Source of the DNA: Colwellia sp. | GTDB taxonomy: Bacteria > Pseudomonadota > Gammaproteobacteria > Enterobacterales > Alteromonadaceae | Length of the DNA: 64,000 bases | NCBI GenBank assembly: GCA_002733765.1 | Contig: NVWU01000008.1 | Coordinates: 1 to 64,000, forward strand | Direction: 5' to 3' | Shown: piece after piece, positions 62,236-64,000 of the stretch | Layout of the letters: each line of letters opens with the position of its first letter | Position numbering within the stretch: the first letter of the stretch is position 1 | Translations under genes and position numbers: made by a program | The notes under the pieces: generated by a model | What the model was told of the DNA's origin: nothing | Databases searched by the model: none | The model's input: the letters and a program-made list of their open reading frames with translations, nothing else

Positions 62236-63150
62236 ATGATTCTAAAGGACAAAGAACTACAAAACGTTAAGGCCGCCAATACTATTGCAGGTCAAAAACA
62301 AGAACAAGATATTGCTTTTTATTTACGAAGAGAATTTAAAAATCACCCTAAAGTATTCGTTATTAATGATTATAAGTTTTCATTTAATGATGAAACTGCA
62401 CAAATAGATCACCTCATTGTATATCCATATGGCTTTATTCTTATTGAATCAAAAAGTATAACTGGAGAAGTCACGGTCAATGAGTTTGGCGAATGGTCAC
62501 GCAGTTCTAAAGCTAAATGGTCAGGAATGCCCTCTCCTATTAAACAGATTGAACTACAACAAAAACTACTAAGAGAGTTTTTATATCATCATAGAGAAAA
62601 AATATTGAATAAACTCTTTGGTATAAAGCAACAGTCTTTTGGAAAGCGCTGTTGGAATAATCTTTGTGCCATATCAAGTAATTCAATTATTAATAGAGAA
62701 TCAATACCTAAAAACATATCTGACGTTGTAGTTAAAAGTGAGTTCCTGATAGACAAAATTAATGAAGTAATGAAGCTTGAAAAAAGTTTTTTTGAAAAAG
62801 TCATCATTACAGATACCAGACCTGATTTTAATGATGAAGAATTACAATCTATAACTAATTTTTTAATCGACAATGGATACAAGAAAACAATAAAAAATGA
62901 AACTAAAAAACTAGAAAAAGTCAAAACAAATAATACTGTTTTAAAATGCAAAAAATGTAACGAAGCATCAAACTACACCGCACAAAATGGTCGCTACGGT
63001 TATTTCATTAATTGCAATGAATGCAACACCAACACACCAATGAAGATGCCTTGCAACCAATGCCATAGTAAAAACACGAAAGTGAGCAAGAAAAAAGAAA
63101 AATATACGCTTAATTGTTCAGATTGTGATAATAAATTAGCGATAATTTAA
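62236..63150 (+). CDS. NERD-domain nuclease-like protein with C-terminal zinc ribbons
   Basis: A 304-residue protein. The NERD domain spans about 15-130, with the PD-(D/E)xK-type residues Asp58 (AQIDHL) and Glu71/Lys73 (LIESKS). The C-terminal 75 residues hold four CxxC pairs (LKCKKCNEA, NCNECNT, PCNQCHS, NCSDCDN), i.e. topoisomerase-type zinc ribbons. Predicted DNA-binding nuclease. It lies between the repressor and a duplicated repressor end, with an AT-rich composition, which marks it as prophage cargo. A defence function is inference. Confidence 0.82.
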   Translation: MILKDKELQNVKAANTIAGQKQEQDIAFYLRREFKNHPKVFVINDYKFSFNDETAQIDHLIVYPYGFILIESKSITGEVTVNEFGEWSRSSKAKWSGMPSPIKQIELQQKLLREFLYHHREKILNKLFGIKQQSFGKRCWNNLCAISSNSIINRESIPKNISDVVVKSEFLIDKINEVMKLEKSFFEKVIITDTRPDFNDEELQSITNFLIDNGYKKTIKNETKKLEKVKTNNTVLKCKKCNEASNYTAQNGRYGYFINCNECNTNTPMKMPCNQCHSKNTKVSKKKEKYTLNCSDCDNKLAII

Positions 63151-63171
63151 TAAATGTAGATACAAGTAAGA

Positions 63172-63240
63172 AAAGAACATTTGAATGGTACGGATATAGA
63201 GTTTATAAGTCGCGTAATGTGGTCAAGTCAAAAAATATAG
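63172..63240 (+). pseudogene. Duplicated 3' end of the repressor gene
   Basis: The reading frame KEHLNGTDIEFISRVMWSSQ ending KI stop copies the repressor's last 22 codons (KEHLNGTDIELIGRVVWSGQ ending RM stop, 62117-62185). About 75-80 percent of bases agree. There is no upstream coding sequence, so it is a relic that flanks the NERD gene. Confidence 0.75.
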
Positions 63241-63298
63241 TGGCATAAAAAACCCCATCAGAGACTTTCATTGATCAACCCAAAAGTAATAAAGCGTC

Positions 63299-63703
63299 TT
63301 AATTCGTTTTTTTTGTCGTGACAGGCTGCACTATATGTATTTCTTGCTTCTCCATAAAGCTAGAAATTTTTCCCAGCTGCCCATTAACAATAAACCCAAT
63401 AACAACACAGCCAGAAATTAATGCACCAATAGCGTATGCTAACTTTTTATTGATCTTGATTATTTCAGCATTCGCTTTACCTATCTCAACATTCTGATTA
63501 TCTGATGCTTTTTCAATAAGTTTTTCGATACGAAGAAGCATTTTCTCTGAATGCTCTGCATGAGCTTCGATTGCAGAAATTCGCCCAACAAGATCTGATT
63601 GACTCTTCAATACCCAGTCCAAACGAGCATGTTCGGAAGCACCACCATTAGCTGATGGTTGAGATGATACTGGAGGTTGTGTATTTTTGGTATTCTTAGC
63701 CAT
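63299..63703 (-). CDS. Hypothetical coiled-coil membrane protein, 134 residues
   Basis: A disordered N-terminus rich in Pro/Ser/Gln (NTQPPVSSQPSANGGA), a helical coiled-coil region (ISAIEAHAEHSEKMLLRIEK), one membrane helix (AYAIGALISGCVVIGFIV) and a short tail. Its ATG overlaps the stop of the upstream 90-residue gene, so the two are coupled. No family known. Confidence 0.6.
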   Translation of the reverse strand: MAKNTKNTQPPVSSQPSANGGASEHARLDWVLKSQSDLVGRISAIEAHAEHSEKMLLRIEKLIEKASDNQNVEIGKANAEIIKINKKLAYAIGALISGCVVIGFIVNGQLGKISSFMEKQEIHIVQPVTTKKTN

Positions 63704-63975
63704 TATAATCCCTTATTTTTTAGCCAATCCCAAACAGCCTTTGATTGAACTCCCCAATAAGCATCAAAAGGTACAATTAAGCACGAAATAGAAGTATCAT
63801 CACCAAATAAATCTTGAAAAATGCCTTTAGGTTGAATTGACTCAGCTCCAAAAACTAACCAAGATTTATCGTCCAACTTCAAGTGATTATCAGCGTATTT
63901 GCTTGAAATAAGAGTGTTTAATTTATTAATTTTTTGTTCATTTTTATCTGTCGCTATTACAGCAAAAATTGTCAT
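63703..63975 (-). CDS. Hypothetical protein, 90 residues, coupled to a coiled-coil membrane protein
   Basis: A soluble protein (MTIFAVIATDKNEQKINKLN, SWLVFGAESIQPKGIFQDLF, CLIVPFDAYWGVQSKAVWDW) with an alternating strand-helix pattern. It forms a two-gene unit with the membrane protein downstream. Whether the pair belongs to the prophage or to the host cannot be told, because the right end of the prophage is not placed. Confidence 0.55.
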   Translation of the reverse strand: MTIFAVIATDKNEQKINKLNTLISSKYADNHLKLDDKSWLVFGAESIQPKGIFQDLFGDDTSISCLIVPFDAYWGVQSKAVWDWLKNKGL

Positions 63976-64000
63976 AATTAATTCAATTCCTTTTATTAAA

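Noticed and set aside
63299-63975. Two-gene unit as a toxin-antitoxin or abortive infection pair
   Set aside because: Coupled small genes with a membrane protein fit that picture, but neither protein shows a known toxin or antitoxin motif, so I did not make the claim.

Overview
The window looks like a piece of chromosome from a cold-adapted marine gammaproteobacterium of the Colwellia type (order Alteromonadales). The evidence is the AT-rich sequence, a complete pfa polyunsaturated fatty acid synthase locus with five tandem acyl carrier domains, the many proteins of Colwellia/Shewanella type, and several families of short inverted-repeat elements between genes. The species assignment is inference. 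I saw no rRNA or tRNA genes and no CRISPR array.

Layout. 1-180 is the tail of a transposase. 245-7.8 kb carries an acyl-CoA dehydrogenase, a DUF3010 protein, and a four-gene sugar-acid set (SDR dehydrogenase, amidohydrolase/lactonase, enolase-superfamily dehydratase, class II aldolase) that together resembles a non-phosphorylative sugar pathway, then an NRDE protein and a 57-residue membrane protein. 7.9-14.7 kb has a MITE abutting a ThrE-type exporter, a TetR regulator, an M13 metallopeptidase lipoprotein, an iron-storage block (bfd and two complementary bacterioferritin subunits), and a corrinoid adenosyltransferase. 14.8-18.2 kb is a graveyard of decayed IS110 and ISAs1 transposases and a truncated Phd/YefM antitoxin with its operator, around a large surface lipoprotein. 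18.2-22.7 kb is an RND efflux pair. 23.4-28.0 kb carries TerB and CvfB-like genes, then an unusual membrane group (DUF2149 + ExbB/TolQ-like + Sel1 repeats + 4-TM protein + membrane-bound winged-helix regulator).

28.2-49.1 kb is the omega-3 fatty acid synthase locus: pfaR-pfaA-pfaB-pfaC-pfaD on the minus strand, with pfaE diverging on the plus strand and a YbgC/FadM-type thioesterase convergent with pfaE. PfaA (KS-MAT-5xACP-KR-DH), PfaB (AT), PfaC (KS-CLF-DH-DH) and PfaD (enoyl reductase) form the synthase. PfaE adds phosphopantetheine to the ACPs. PfaR is the presumed activator and looks like a domesticated transposase. Upstream of pfaR lies a 33-codon ORF whose first 11 residues copy the PfaR N-terminus and whose stop overlaps the pfaR start. 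A perfect FNR-type box sits in the divergent promoter.

49.1-51.2 kb holds a small MITE, a 40-residue membrane protein preceded by a second perfect FNR-type box, and dusA. From 51.3 kb to at least 63.2 kb is a filamentous (inovirus) prophage beside dusA. It has a tyrosine integrase, small early genes including a DUF3850 protein, a palindrome-rich intergenic region with GGTACCAAAA repeats, and on the minus strand the order Rep, ssDNA-binding protein, small coat protein, major coat protein, terminator, adsorption protein, DUF2523 minor coat protein, Zot. A PrtN-like activator and a LexA/CI-type repressor diverge at the control region. Downstream of the repressor is a NERD-nuclease plus zinc-ribbon gene flanked by two copies of the repressor's 3' end. 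In the structural operon a 148-bp tandem duplication has made a chimeric 51-residue membrane ORF. The right boundary of the prophage could not be placed.
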